Positions 24,061-33,665 of a stretch of 64,000 bases of DNA are shown here, one piece after another. The notes under the pieces were generated by a model that did no database searches, was not told where the DNA came from, and worked only from the letters and a program-made list of their open reading frames with translations. Source of the stretch: Tretioscincus oriximinensis (taxonomy: Eukaryota > Chordata > Lepidosauria > Squamata > Gymnophthalmidae); contig JAJVDF010000382.1 of NCBI GenBank assembly GCA_022410635.1, forward strand, positions 163,571 through 227,570. The letters run 5' to 3'. Position numbers and translations under genes: made by a program. Position 1 is the first letter of the stretch; each line of letters opens with the position of its first letter.

Positions 24061-27000
24061 TCACAGGGAAACAGGGAATCCCTGGAATAGTTTTACTAAA
24101 TTCACAGGGAAATGTGTTTATTGCTAATTTTTAATGTGGAATCTATAATTTGTTTTGTTATCTTTATAGCAACTGTCAGTTTTTACTCTACTGTAAAAAT
24201 AGTTTGGTCTGTAGATTTGAATGGATTATGGTCAAAATAAGCTGTGTGAAAGCAACTGATCTCCTATAAAACTACATAAAAATAGCCACACTCATACAAA
24301 GTATTGTTTCACTGTTCCTCTTGCTTTTCAGTCACCAAAGAAACAGCTGCAACACGTTAATGGTAATTGCAAAAGAAGGTGGCTCTCATTTTATGATCGA
24401 ATACTAAAATTACTGACTTCATAGAAAAGAATAAGCTGCATTTTTATGCCATTGAATTTTGCAGAGAATATGCATCATCTTTTATGCAAGTCATTTGCTT
24501 TCAACATGTACCTGGCCTTTCTGGACGTTGCATTGACCTATCTTTGAGACCCCTTTCCTGCTTAGCTGAAAATTCCTGCTAGCTGACATAATTATATAGT
24601 GCTGAAGCAGCTCCCCAAAACAGTGGCTACTGTTTCCAGCTTGGCAATAAGAACTCTATACTATTTACTAAATTCTTATCCTAAGAAACACTCCTTGACA
24701 TTTGCATGCATGATCACTGCATGGCATAGCACCTCTGAAACTGATAGAAAGATTACTGAACATTTAAAAAATAGTCCTGTTTGAAGCAGGTTAACTTTAT
24801 TACTATTGCAGTGTTAACTTTATTAGTATTTCTATTATTACTGGCAATCCGGTTAAAGATCTGTACACTCAGGAAGGCATCTCACCTCCGTGGCTGCAGG
24901 CACAGCAATTTCAGAAAACATTAGAAAAAGAATATTCTGAGACAAAGGCCTTTTTTTCCAGATGCACTGTGAAAACTCTGTTAGCACATGGAGCAGAATC
25001 ATAAAGAAACTACCATTGTGGTAGGAAAACCTCACATGCCTTAAGCCTAAGTGAGGAAAAGACTTGTGAGAACATATTGTGAGAACTTATTGTTCCATAT
25101 TTGGATCTCACATGGTTCTCTTCAAGGTTGCATTTTATCACAGTGAGTTTCTGAGGCCCTGTTCATCACCGATACATTATGTGTGTAGAGGATGGAGCAC
25201 AGCAATGAGTGTTTGAACTGCAAGTGGATTTATGATATTGAGGTCTACCGGTAGACCGGTGCATCCTAGCCATACTAGGGGTGGTGGTGGTATTCCAAGG
25301 GTGGCATATCAATGCATACCTCCACCACCAAAAAAATAAAATAAAATAATAATCATGGTATCTCCAATTATAGTCCATTGTAGTCCTTGGTGATCTATCA
25401 TACATTCAATGTTCTGGGCCATTAGGCCTCATTAATCCAGATCCACTAGCTTGAAACAAGGCACAGGAAGTGCAGAAAGATCCACAAGAGTCTTAGAAAG
25501 ATAAATTATATCCAACGCCCTGCATTTTCTCAGTGGGAATTACATTAAACACAGATGATGTATGATTAATGTAGAGATAAAGCCCCAGCTACTCCAACTA
25601 TAATTAAACCTATAGTGTGTACATCAACAGGAAGCAATTTTATTACCCTTCTTTGCTGGTGTAAAGAAAGTTCATATTTTTCATGCTCCATGACAAGTTT
25701 TAGATAAATCTTAATCTAAAGTTTAGAAAGTGATTGTAACTTTAAAACCAGATGCAATTATAACTGCATTTTCTTATGTTCTATCTGGATGGAGAATATA
25801 TATATGGCATCAAAGTTTCTTATAAAGATTCACCATAAGTTAAGTGCAAATAATAACCTTTGCTGCCCTTTGTTAAACTTTGGGAAATTAAAAAAAATCA
25901 CTTCCAGCTATCCAAACTGAGGTCCAGAGTATAACTGAGATATACTTTGGGTGACAGGGAAAGAAGCTTTCTGGTTTCCTTCTTCCTTATAAAGCCTATT
26001 TTTGTGGTTGCAATTTTGCCGATAGCTGAAGTAAGATTGATCTACTGTATATATGAAACTGAAATTATGAACTGTTTTTTCCTTCAGAAATCTTTTCCGT
26101 TGAAGTAACTGAATCTAAGAGACTGACAAGTAAGATACAATAGTATCTTTGTAAGATGCAGGGGAATTTTAAGGGAAAATTCATTTCAGTATGCATCACT
26201 GTTGAGAAAGTCTAAAAATCAATGCATTTTTAACTGGAAGAAAAAGAGGAAATATGAATAAGCATAGAATTTCCCTTTTGAATTAGGGGTTTTTGTAGAA
26301 ACTGGCATCCGTTTATATGTCATTCTATGCATTTTTAGCAGTAAACATTGAGTCGAGGGATTCAGGAGTTGTTTTACAAAAGAAAGTCTTGTTAGCAGCA
26401 ACAATTATGCAAATAAGAAACAAAAAATGTTTAATCATCACAAAGATGTGTAATTTGGCATATTCCTGTTGATTTCAACACATAAGACCAATTTATTGAG
26501 ACAATTACATTCTATACAAGGCTACTAAGGTTTGGCTTCTACTTCCCAACAGAATTATAATGTCCATGAATGAGAGACGGAAGTGTAGAAATTTTTATGG
26601 GTATTAGAAAAAAGAGGATAAGTCACAACTGTAGTATCTTTCAGTGGTGAGAAAAAAGTTGATTCACAATTTTGCAAATTTTAAAACAGTGAGGTGCCAT
26701 AGATAGATGTTGTTGCACTTGGGCACCATTCAATCATGGTCAACTGCTGGTTGACTGCATCTCTGTGGGCACTTCCATGTATTTTTATTGACAGTCACAA
26801 AAAAAATGTTCAGAAGTGAGCCATATTTTCATCATACTAGCTCCTGCTCCTTCTACAACCTCATGATTCCCTGAAGTTTCCATATTGCTCTGGGTTCCCT
26901 CGGCCTCCTGTTTCCCATCCAGAAATCCCCACAAGTGCCCTTTACCCTGCAGTACTTACTGCAATGGTGTGGCTGGGGGATCCACTCTCAGGAAGCTGAG

Positions 27001-27496
27001 AAGGTGCCACGAATGGGGGAAGTTGTGGCAGGCTGAGGGGAGTCACAGGGATCCATGGAGGGACTGGGAAAATGGAATTGAATGGTGGCTGCCCTTAACT
27101 CCCCCCAGTACTGTGGTTACTCGCAGTCCCAGAACATTTTCCATACTGAAAAGGTGGCATGGCAGGAGCTAAAATTTACCTTAATTTATTCTTCTTTTAG
27201 TCTGTCTTTGAACTGGATTAAATTCCTAAGTTGCAGCCTGATCTAAATTTATTATATTTGAATGCATAAAGTAAATACGAGTTTAAACAGAAAACATAAT
27301 NATATTTGCTTATATATAATAAACTTTTTATAAGCATTTCAGACCTTACTTAACCTTCTTCATGGGCAAGCTTAAGGGCAGGCCATGAGCAAAGTAGAAG
27401 CTACAGAAATGGCAGATAATTTCACACTTCATAGTAGCCTGAGAGTCCTGAACCAGGAAGCTGTGTTCCGCCTTACCCTTTCTCCATTCATCCATA
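24061..27496. other. Unassigned intergenic sequence
   Basis: AT-rich sequence with no supported gene. The palindrome GGTCTACCGGTAGACCGG lies at 25240-25258. Confidence 0.4.
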
Positions 27497-27665
27497 TAAG
27501 AACATAAGAGGAGCCCTGCTGAATCAGGACACAGGCCATCTAGTCCATAAGAACATAAGAACAGCCTTCTGTCTCACACTGTGGCCCACCAACTGCACCT
27601 GGGCAGTCTGGAACAGAAGAAGGCAAAATCTTCATCTGTTCTTGACACCCTGAATCGTATTTCAT
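27497..27665 (-). mobile_element. CR1-type LINE 3' end with internal duplication
   Basis: ATAAGAACATAAGAGGAGCC followed by CTGCTGAATCAGGACACAGGCCATCTAGTCC is interrupted by a second ATAAGAACATAAGAACAGCC start. It then continues as GTGGCCCACCAACTGCACCTGGGCAGTCTGGAACAGAAGAAGGCAAAATC. Either two truncated copies are joined or the terminal motif was duplicated. Confidence 0.8.
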
Positions 27666-27874
27666 ATAGGCATTGTATATAGTGTTCTATTTTTTTNAAA
27701 AATAGTTCTATAGTTGGTTGTTAGTTAAGAATTACTTAGGGGGCACAAATTAAGGAGTGAAACTATGAAATTAAAATTAAGAATTGTATTCTAGCTGTAC
27801 CCCTCCTGCCCAGTATGGATTGAAAATGTATATTAGGAAAATGTATATTAGGAAGGAGCCTTCTCTATGGGTTA

Positions 27875-27935
27875 TATCTTGGGACAGAGCTTGGCCATCC
27901 ATGTGCCAGTGTAGCATGTGGATGGCAGTTTCCTA
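27875..27935. repeat. Fragment of the GGGACAGAGCTTGGCC palindrome family
   Basis: CTTGGGACAGAGCTTGGCCA followed by TCCATGTGCCAGTGTAGCATGTGGATGGCA matches the core of the foldback at 2640-2690. Only one end is clear. Confidence 0.6.
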
Positions 27936-27939
27936 TTCT

Positions 27940-28250
27940 GAGATAAAGAAGAAAAAGAAGAAGAAGACAGAGGAGTAAGAGGAGGAGGAGGAGACGAAGA
28001 GAAGGAGGAGGAGAATCGAGTTTTTACCCAGCTCTTTTCCAGAGCAGCTTACAGGGTTAATTTTTGCCTGAAGGCTTACAGCTTATTCTATCTTCCCCAC
28101 CAGGTTAATGATGGGACTCATTTATCTAATTGAAATGCAGATTATAAATTTGCATTTCTTTCGAATAGGTTGGCTGGAGCTGCAGGGTAGTGGAAGGTCT
28201 CACTNCTCCACATGTCTGACACAGGGTTTNGAAATCCAATCTCCTAGATA
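27940..28250 (-). mobile_element. tRNA-headed SINE, 3' and body part (split copy)
   Basis: From an AAG/GAG-rich tail the sequence follows the same order as the SINEs at 42795 and 51178: CAGCTTACAGGG, TGCCTGAAGGCTTACA, CTTCCCCACCAGG, GGTTGGCTGGAGCTGCAGGG and a box-B region with GGTTTNGAAATCC. The SINE is cut at 28250, within its tRNA head. The rest resumes at 28990. Confidence 0.75.
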
Positions 28251-28989
28251 AGNGTAGCCCAACCTTCGCCCTGCGGGCTGCATGTGCCCCGCCAAGTCAT
28301 TTTTGTAGCCTGCAAAGGGGCCAGGTGGCCGCTGAGCACTCCACAGGGGGCTCCCTGACAGCACACATACTGTTGATTTGGCGATTCCCACCTTCAGTAC
28401 TGGCTCCTGTTCCGCATGGGAGTCACCATGTTAGGGGAACTTCGCCCTCTGTCCCCCAACATGCCGCTAACAGAAGGTGGAGTTCCCTAACATGGCAACT
28501 CCCATGCGGAACAGGATCCAGTACTGAAGGTGGGAATCACCAAATTAACAGTATGTGCGCCGTCAGGGAACCCCCTGCGGAGTGCTCAGCGGCTGGTGCT
28601 CATTGGCGTCGAAGTGGCAAGGCAGCTGTCTTGCCGCTTCCACACCAACGCTTGCAGCCGCCTGCTCCTTTCGGCTGTAACACAAGACACGGACGCTCGC
28701 AGCTGCCTGGCCGCTTTGCTGCTCGCTTGCCCAAGATGCCAACATTCGACGATGCCACTTCCGGAATCTCCTTCCGGGAATGGCATCCAGAATGACATCA
28801 CTTCCTGTCCTGGCCCGGAAGTGACGCCACTTCCATGGCAGAGCAGGAAGTGACATCAGGTGTCTGAGGGCCAGAGCGACATCACTTCCTGTCCCACCCC
28901 TGGAAGTGATGTTACTTCCGGGGCGGAACAGGAATTGATGCCACACTGGCCCTCACACTAATGCAATGATGTTTGATCGGCCCTTGGGT
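28251..28989. mobile_element. 739-bp palindromic DNA element inserted in a SINE
   Basis: CCTAGATA (28243-28250) and CCTAGATG (28990-28997) flank this block and look like an 8-bp target duplication with one change. The host SINE reads continuously if the block is removed. Inside, 28336-28440 is the inverse of 28483-28590 (for example CCTGTTCCGCATGGGAGT and ACTCCCATGCGGAACAGG). The right half (28740-28940) holds several direct and inverted ACTTCC/GGAAGT motifs. There is no transposase frame. The open frames on both strands are by-products of GC richness and symmetry. Confidence 0.75.
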
Positions 28990-29045
28990 CCTAGATGAAA
29001 GACTGTCTCCTTAGTGACTGAGCCATTCGTGCCCATCATATAGCC
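28990..29045 (-). mobile_element. tRNA-head remainder of the split SINE
   Basis: CCTAGATGAAAGACTGTCTC then CTTAGTGACTGAGCCATTCGTGC corresponds to GGCGAGAGACGAATTCCTAA followed by GTGACTGAGCTATCCGTGC in the intact SINE at 43060-43112. Confidence 0.75.
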
Positions 29046-29097
29046 CAGAACAAGGCTCCGTGGGCCTAAAAGAATCTAAACTAAATAGTTTCTCTGC

Positions 29098-29229
29098 GGC
29101 CCCATCCACACGGAGCCTCATTCTGGGTCACATCTTGGGACTGAGCTGGGCCGTTCCCATGCCAGTATGTGGCTGGCAGGCTCCTATTCCGAGGGACAGC
29201 CCAGCGTAAGGCTCGCTGTGGCTGCAGCC
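29098..29229. mobile_element. Foldback MITE just upstream of the promoter
   Basis: The left end GGCCCCATCCACACGGAGCC pairs with the right end AAGGCTCGCTGTGGCTGCAGCC read inverted. The core contains CATCTTGGGACTGAGCTGGG and ATGCCAGTATGTGGCTGGCA, shared with the elements at 2593-2740, 27875 and 63803. It lies about 100 bp before the CpG island starts. Confidence 0.65.
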
Positions 29230-29752
29230 GGAGTTTCACTGAAAGGGCAACTTTCAAGCTTCAGCATCGACTGAGCAAATCCCAAGACTTCAATTCAAGC
29301 GCCAACAGCTCTGCAGTCCCAGAGGCCTCCAGGGGACTCTTGATTCCTTCGCTCGCTCCGAACTTGGGAGGAAGCAGCAGCCGCAGCCGCGGCAGCCGCG
29401 GCCCGAGCCAGAGCGCCGCGCGTGCGGGGAGCGTAACCCAGCAGGGCCGAGCGCGCGCCGGGCTCTTCCAATCAGTCAGCAGATCCCAGCCCAAGGGGGC
29501 GGGCAAGGCTTTGATGTCGGGGGTCCCCCGGCGTGGCCGCGTGAGTCTGAGGGAAGCTGCTGCTGGCACCCTCGCCACTCCCGCCCTCCCTGGACTGCCG
29601 CCGCAAGAGTGTGGGGGAGGCNGTGTGGGGGAGACCCGCCGGCCAACCACAGGGGGAGCGGGGCGCAGAAGGGCTGCAGGGAGCGCCCACAGCAGGCGTC
29701 GTCGGGGGACTGGGGAGCCGAGCACGGCGGCTGACAGGACTGCAGCGGGACC

Positions 29753-29824
29753 ATGAATGAGCCGCCAAGTTCCCAGGCGGCCCAGCGGCGGGCGGCGGCG
29801 GCGGCGAGGGGTTCCAGCCGCTGA
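29753..29824 (+). CDS. Upstream ORF in the leader (23 codons)
   Basis: An ATG in the context GGGACCATGA opens a 23-codon frame rich in Ala and Arg that ends in TGA 108 bp before the main start. A second ATG, four bases later in another frame, opens a longer frame that overlaps the main coding start. If transcription begins upstream of 29753, both could reduce initiation at the main ATG. Whether they are transcribed is unknown. Confidence 0.4.
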   Translation: MNEPPSSQAAQRRAAAAARGSSR

Positions 29825-29932
29825 GAGCGAGCGAGAGTGGGGGCGCGAAAGAAGGCAGGCGCCGCTTTTCCTTGGGGGGCGAGGAGAAGACGACGACGGG
29901 GCGGGGGGGGGAGGCTGCTTGGGGGAACCACC

Positions 29933-30026
29933 ATGGGGGCCCCTCCCGAGAGGCTCCTGTGGCTCCTGGCGCTCTTTTCTCTTCTCAGCGACGGGACCTG
30001 CGAGGTCCGCCTGCACCCCAAGCAAG
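29933..30026 (+). CDS. ADAMTS20: ADAMTS20-like exon 1: signal peptide and propeptide start
   Basis: ADAMTS20 is a secreted zinc metalloprotease of the GON-domain branch (with ADAMTS9) that processes extracellular matrix such as versican. In mammals it is needed for melanoblast survival. This exon encodes 31 residues plus the first base of the next codon. The start ATG has an excellent Kozak context (ACCACCATGG). Residues 1-23 have an RLLWLLALFSLLSDGTC hydrophobic core, a typical signal peptide. The final EVRLHPKQ matches the start of the propeptide in ADAMTS20 (EV-FHP-Q pattern). The donor GTAAGC follows at 30027. Intron 1 is phase 1 and joins to GAG (Glu) in exon 2. Confidence 0.85.
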
Positions 30027-30153
30027 GTAAGCGAAGCGCCTCTCCGTTCGCCAAAGGCTGCAGAGCAGGCAGAGCCGGGAGCGCGCGCGGGCCGCCGGCG
30101 CAGTCACACCCGGGCAGCAGCAGGCACCGTGCGCAAAAGTACCGGAGGTTCCC

Positions 30154-30157
<4 letters not shown>

Positions 30158-30203
<46 letters not shown>
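30158..30203 (+). repeat. (CTG)15 trinucleotide run in intron 1
   Basis: About 15 uninterrupted CTG units lie 130 bp after the exon 1 donor. The reading frame of exon 1 stays open through this run (as Leu) until a stop near 30436, so an intron-1-retaining transcript would encode a poly-Leu tract. Confidence 0.95.
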
Positions 30204-30204
<1 letters not shown>

Positions 30205-30328
30205 AAAGCTACGACAGCGACGGCTCCTCACAGGACACTGCGGCTGCAGCAGCTACGCGGCTTTCGAAGAACCCAGCCGAGATGTGTTGTGGCGCCGGCA
30301 GCAGCGCCCCTGGCTGGCTGCGACTTTG

Positions 30329-30462
30329 GCTGCATCCACACGTCCCTTATTTATTCCACAACCAAGCGTGGATGTTCTGGATTGGAACCAGTCCGTCCCC
30401 ACAGTACTTCATTGTGGAACATCCAACTATGGTTGAATAAATAAGGGACGTGTGGATGCAGC
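30329..30462. mobile_element. 134-bp hAT-like MITE in intron 1
   Basis: GCTGCATCCACACGTCCCTT at the left is the exact inverse of AAGGGACGTGTGGATGCAGC at the right. The arms run about 50 bp (TATTTATTCCAC.. paired with GGTTGAATAAATA). The GGCTGCATCCACAC terminus resembles the ends of the elements at 29098, 2199 and 59398. A clear target duplication is not visible. Confidence 0.85.
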
Positions 30463-30559
30463 TTCAGTGTGTGTGGTGTGGCTGCCGCGTGTGGCAGGAG
30501 TGTAGAGGGCTGCGCGTGCGCTCTGTGGGGGGACAGGAACCGGGCCGGCACGTGGAGAT

Positions 30560-30585
30560 GGGGGGGGGGGGGGGGGGGGGGGGGG
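30560..30585. repeat. Poly-G run (26 bp)
   Basis: Twenty-six consecutive G lie in intron 1 at the edge of the CpG-rich block. The length may be affected by sequencing error. Confidence 0.95.
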
Positions 30586-30746
30586 TGCTCTGTGAATCCT
30601 GAGCTGACTCAGGTGAGACCCTATCAAGGGGGGCGCCGTGTAGCACTTTTAGAGGCTAACAAGACAGGAAGGCCACTTCCTTCAGAAAGCTTATGCTGCT
30701 GCCAACTTTTTTTTTTTTTGCTAGTTTCTCACCCTCTCTGCACTGA

Positions 30747-30850
30747 GACTTATCCTGGGCTCTATCTAGGAATAGGAGGCCTGTAATAGTCTACACTAGC
30801 AAGTGGATGGTCAAGCTCTGTGATGAGATATAATCCAGAAAAAAACTCTG
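30747..30850. repeat. Decayed copy of the GGGACAGAGCTTGGCC palindrome family
   Basis: AGGAATAGGAGGCCTGTAATAGTCTACACTAGCAAGTGGATGG follows the same order as 2860-2910 (GGAACAGGAGCCTGCC..ATAGTCTACACTAGCACGTGG) on the plus strand. It ends near an AACTCTGTGTCAAC block. Confidence 0.55.
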
Positions 30851-31329
30851 TGTCAACAGGGCCAGTAACTACTAGAAGACCCTCTTACTAGATTTTCTGG
30901 TCCCAGACCAAGGTGGCTATTTCTTTGAAACCTACCAGGGAGGGGAAACCCATTGGGATTGGGCATGAGGGGTTGGCAAAGACAGCTGGATTTTTCCATA
31001 AGAACCTTTTCTCTTGCACTTGTTCTCTGGCCCTGGTCACACACATACCATCTTCAGTCCTCAGGAATTGGGAAAAAATAACAAGGCTCAGGTGTGACTC
31101 TAATGCCCTGGTCTACTTTTAAACATTTCTCTGTCCTAAAGGAGGAGTTTAACTCTCTCTCTCTCCCCCCCCCCCCACCAATTAAACAAGAAAAAACAAT
31201 GGTTTATGCCAAATTCTGCAGGAATTAAGTATTTAAACATAGATCAGGATCCCCAATATGCCACCTGAGGAAAGGAAGGGGTAAGGAAGTGTCTCTTTAC
31301 TAATATCCTGAACATATATACTGAAGGTG

Positions 31330-31680
31330 CCCTACACCATGACAGGGAAGAGACATTTTCATATTCTGGAGCCTATCACAAGTGCCCTATCCTGGATTCT
31401 CAGCTTTTTAACTGCTGCCAAATATTATGTAACACAAAGTCTTCTACAGCAAATCTCTGTAGCAGCCCCCAAACTATGGAATAGCCTCCCCTGTGAGGTG
31501 CACCCAGCACTCTGTGTATTCAGAAAACACCTGAAGATGCACTTCTTTGACTGAGAAAGGTGCTATCCCTTCTCTGCTTTTAGATGTGGCTGTTTTAATA
31601 TGTTAACTCGGTTTTTATTGTTAATCACCCTGAGATCTTTGACTAAAGAACAGTATTGAAATGCAAATAAATAAATAAAG
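31330..31680 (+). mobile_element. LINE 3' end, L2-like
   Basis: The plus strand encodes AAPKLWNSLPCEVHPALCVF then RKHLKMHFFD and a stop, the typical last residues of CR1/L2-clade ORF2. A short 3' UTR with TTAATCACCCTGAGATCTTTGA follows, then AAATAAATAAATAAAG. It is truncated at the 5' side and lies in intron 1 in the same sense as the gene. Confidence 0.7.
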
Positions 31681-31898
31681 CATAGAACCACAACTTCCAA
31701 CATTGCATTCCACTCCCAGCCCCCTGCCCACTCTGGTAAACCAAATGGAATGCCCCTCTAGGAACATCTGGAGGGGCACCACTTTGGAATCTCTGTTCTA
31801 GATATTAGGGCTCAAACTACTGGGACTGGGGGTTAGTTTGAGTTAGACTCAGGTTTTCAGGGTGTGAAGTTCATCTGGACAGTATTTCACTAATTCCA

Positions 31899-31899
<1 letters not shown>

Positions 31900-31983
<84 letters not shown>

Positions 31984-32225
31984 TTCTTCTTCTTCTTCTT
32001 CTTCTTCTTCTTCTTCTTCTTCTTCTTCTTCTTCTTCTTCTTCTTCTTCTTCTTCTTCTTCTTCTTCTTCTTCTTCNTCTTCTTCTTCTTCTTCTTCTTC
32101 TTCTTCTTCTTCTTCTTCTTCTTCTTCTTCTTCTTCTTCTTCTTCTTCTTCTTCTTCTTCTTCTTCTTCTTCTTTTTCTTCTTCTTTTCTTCTTCTTCTT
32201 TTCTTCTTCTTCTTTTCTTCTTCTT
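31900..32225. repeat. (CAT)n followed by (CTT)n, about 325 bp
   Basis: About 27 CAT units (31900-31981) change directly into a CTT run that reaches 32225, with interruptions (CTTTTCTTCTT) only in the last 60 bp and one N at 32076. The purine strand would be a continuous GAA tract of more than 60 units. The Arg-rich minus-strand frame is an artefact. Confidence 0.98.
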
Positions 32226-32493
32226 AAAGACCCATCAATGTACATGGCACTGTACATAGTGCTGTTTACAGCTCCCTAACTGTCTGTAAAGGGACCCTCA
32301 CATACAGCACAGTTCAATATTAATATTTGGAAGCTATCTCAGAACACAGCTAGATGGATTAAAAGTGCATGATTGTAGTCACAGCATTTCCATCTTGTCT
32401 TGTTTCAGCTTCAGTTTCTTTACCCCTATCTAACCCATTATTGCCATCCAGCACCTGTTCCAGATTTCTTTGTTTTGAATTAACATACTGTAT

Positions 32494-32590
32494 AGAATCA
32501 TAGTGTTGGAAGCTACTTTCAGGGGCTATGGATCCAATCCCCTTATCAATGCAGCATTCACTAAACCATCCCAGACATGGTAAATCTTGT
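32494..32590 (-). mobile_element. Short CR1 3' fragment
   Basis: AGAATCATAGTGTTGGAAGC..TTCAGGGGCTATGGATCCAATCCCCTTATCAATGCAGCATTCAC follows the ATCATAGAGTTGGAAGGGAC..AATGCAGGATTGCC end of the CR1 copy at 11138. Confidence 0.65.
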
Positions 32591-33614
32591 GAGACTTTGA
32601 GGTTACATGTAAACGTTTATTGGCTCTCGGCTCTCAGAGAATGCTGGAAATTGTAGTTGGGCAAACGCAACAATGATTTATGGGGCTTGTCATGTGATGA
32701 GAATGGAAGGCAATGTAATGAAACCGTGGAAAATTGGAGGTAGGTGAGGCGGAATTGTGAACATGTTTTTCAGAAACAGAAAAGAAATAGCAAAACTGAA
32801 CGTTTGGGGAGGAATGCTTCAATAGGTGTTGTTCCCAGGTAGCCATTATACAACTGTGGGGGCGCTACTTAGAAGAAAATATATATTATATGATGGAGAT
32901 GTTGTGTAGATCCTTGTATTCATTATTGAATGCATTGTAGAAATAAGTGCCAGAAAAGGTAACAGTCCAGGCTTACCTTGCAATTTTGTCCTGATATCTG
33001 ATAGGGTTGGAAAGTTCTAACAGTTTTCTTTTTTTTTCCTGGCCACAACCACTATTAATTTTATACCTCAAATTGTATGTAGGGAAATGAAGGCATGAGT
33101 GAACAGAAAAGGGTACCTGGGTCGTTATTACATCTTATAGCATATGCAAAAATACAAGAAAGAAATGAAGTTTCCAAATTTAGTCAGGAAGTTGTATTAT
33201 TCCAAACCAGACTTTAATTTACTATGACCAGCACTGGTTGCAGTGGCCTTTCCAAGTTTTAATTTTATATATCTTCTACCAGGTTGCTAAGATCTATTAA
33301 ATGATCTACAGCTGTTCTCAGTAGTAGAGCAAACTGCCTAGAAACTAGGATGTTTGCCAGCACAATCCCAAGCAGCCTCTGCCAAACACATGAGTTTCTC
33401 TGCCAAGCAAACTGCAAAGAGGTGCCCATGAAAGTACCATGTGGTCACCTGGGATTTGATTACAGTTTGTTGGTACTCAGTAGCAACAATCTAACAACTT
33501 TTTATAGTGAATTCAGAGAATTTATAAGCAATTTGGAACACAAAGACAGGACACTGATATTTACTTGTGCACATAGTTTGAGTAATTAATTTGAAGAGGT
33601 ATATTTTAAGCATT

Positions 33615-33615
<1 letters not shown>
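32591..33615. other. Unassigned intron 1 sequence
   Basis: Nothing recognised. It ends in short (ACT)n and (TAA)n runs at 33616-33665 that form the target of the hAT element. Confidence 0.4.
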
Positions 33616-33649
<34 letters not shown>

Positions 33650-33665
33650 ATAATAATAATAATAA

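Larger units (their letters stand above)
29330..30320 (+). promoter_or_regulatory. CpG island promoter of the ADAMTS20-like gene
   Basis: Over about 1 kb the sequence is strongly GC-rich and full of CpG, unlike its surroundings, and it covers exon 1. A CCAATCAG box lies at 29468-29475 and a GGGGGCGGG GC box (Sp1-type) at 29495-29503. No TATA box is evident, which is usual for CpG-island promoters with dispersed start sites. The transcription start cannot be fixed from the sequence, but the leader must precede 29933. The foldback element at 29098-29229 sits at its upstream edge. Confidence 0.75.

Noticed and set aside
28325..28946. Overlapping 100 to 156-codon frames on both strands
   Set aside because: They fall inside a palindromic transposon whose symmetry makes both strands open at once.
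29169..29756. 195-codon plus-strand frame upstream of the ADAMTS20 start
   Set aside because: It lies in the GC-rich promoter region, is Gly/Arg/Ser-rich and has no motif. It is better explained by lack of stops in the CpG island.
29261..30231. 250-residue minus-strand frames over the CpG island
   Set aside because: GC-rich DNA lacks stop codons. The frames are Pro/Arg/Ser-rich, contain no motif and lie opposite exon 1. An antisense coding gene is not supported.
31979..32257. 92-residue Arg-rich frame
   Set aside because: It is an artefact of the (CTT)n tract.
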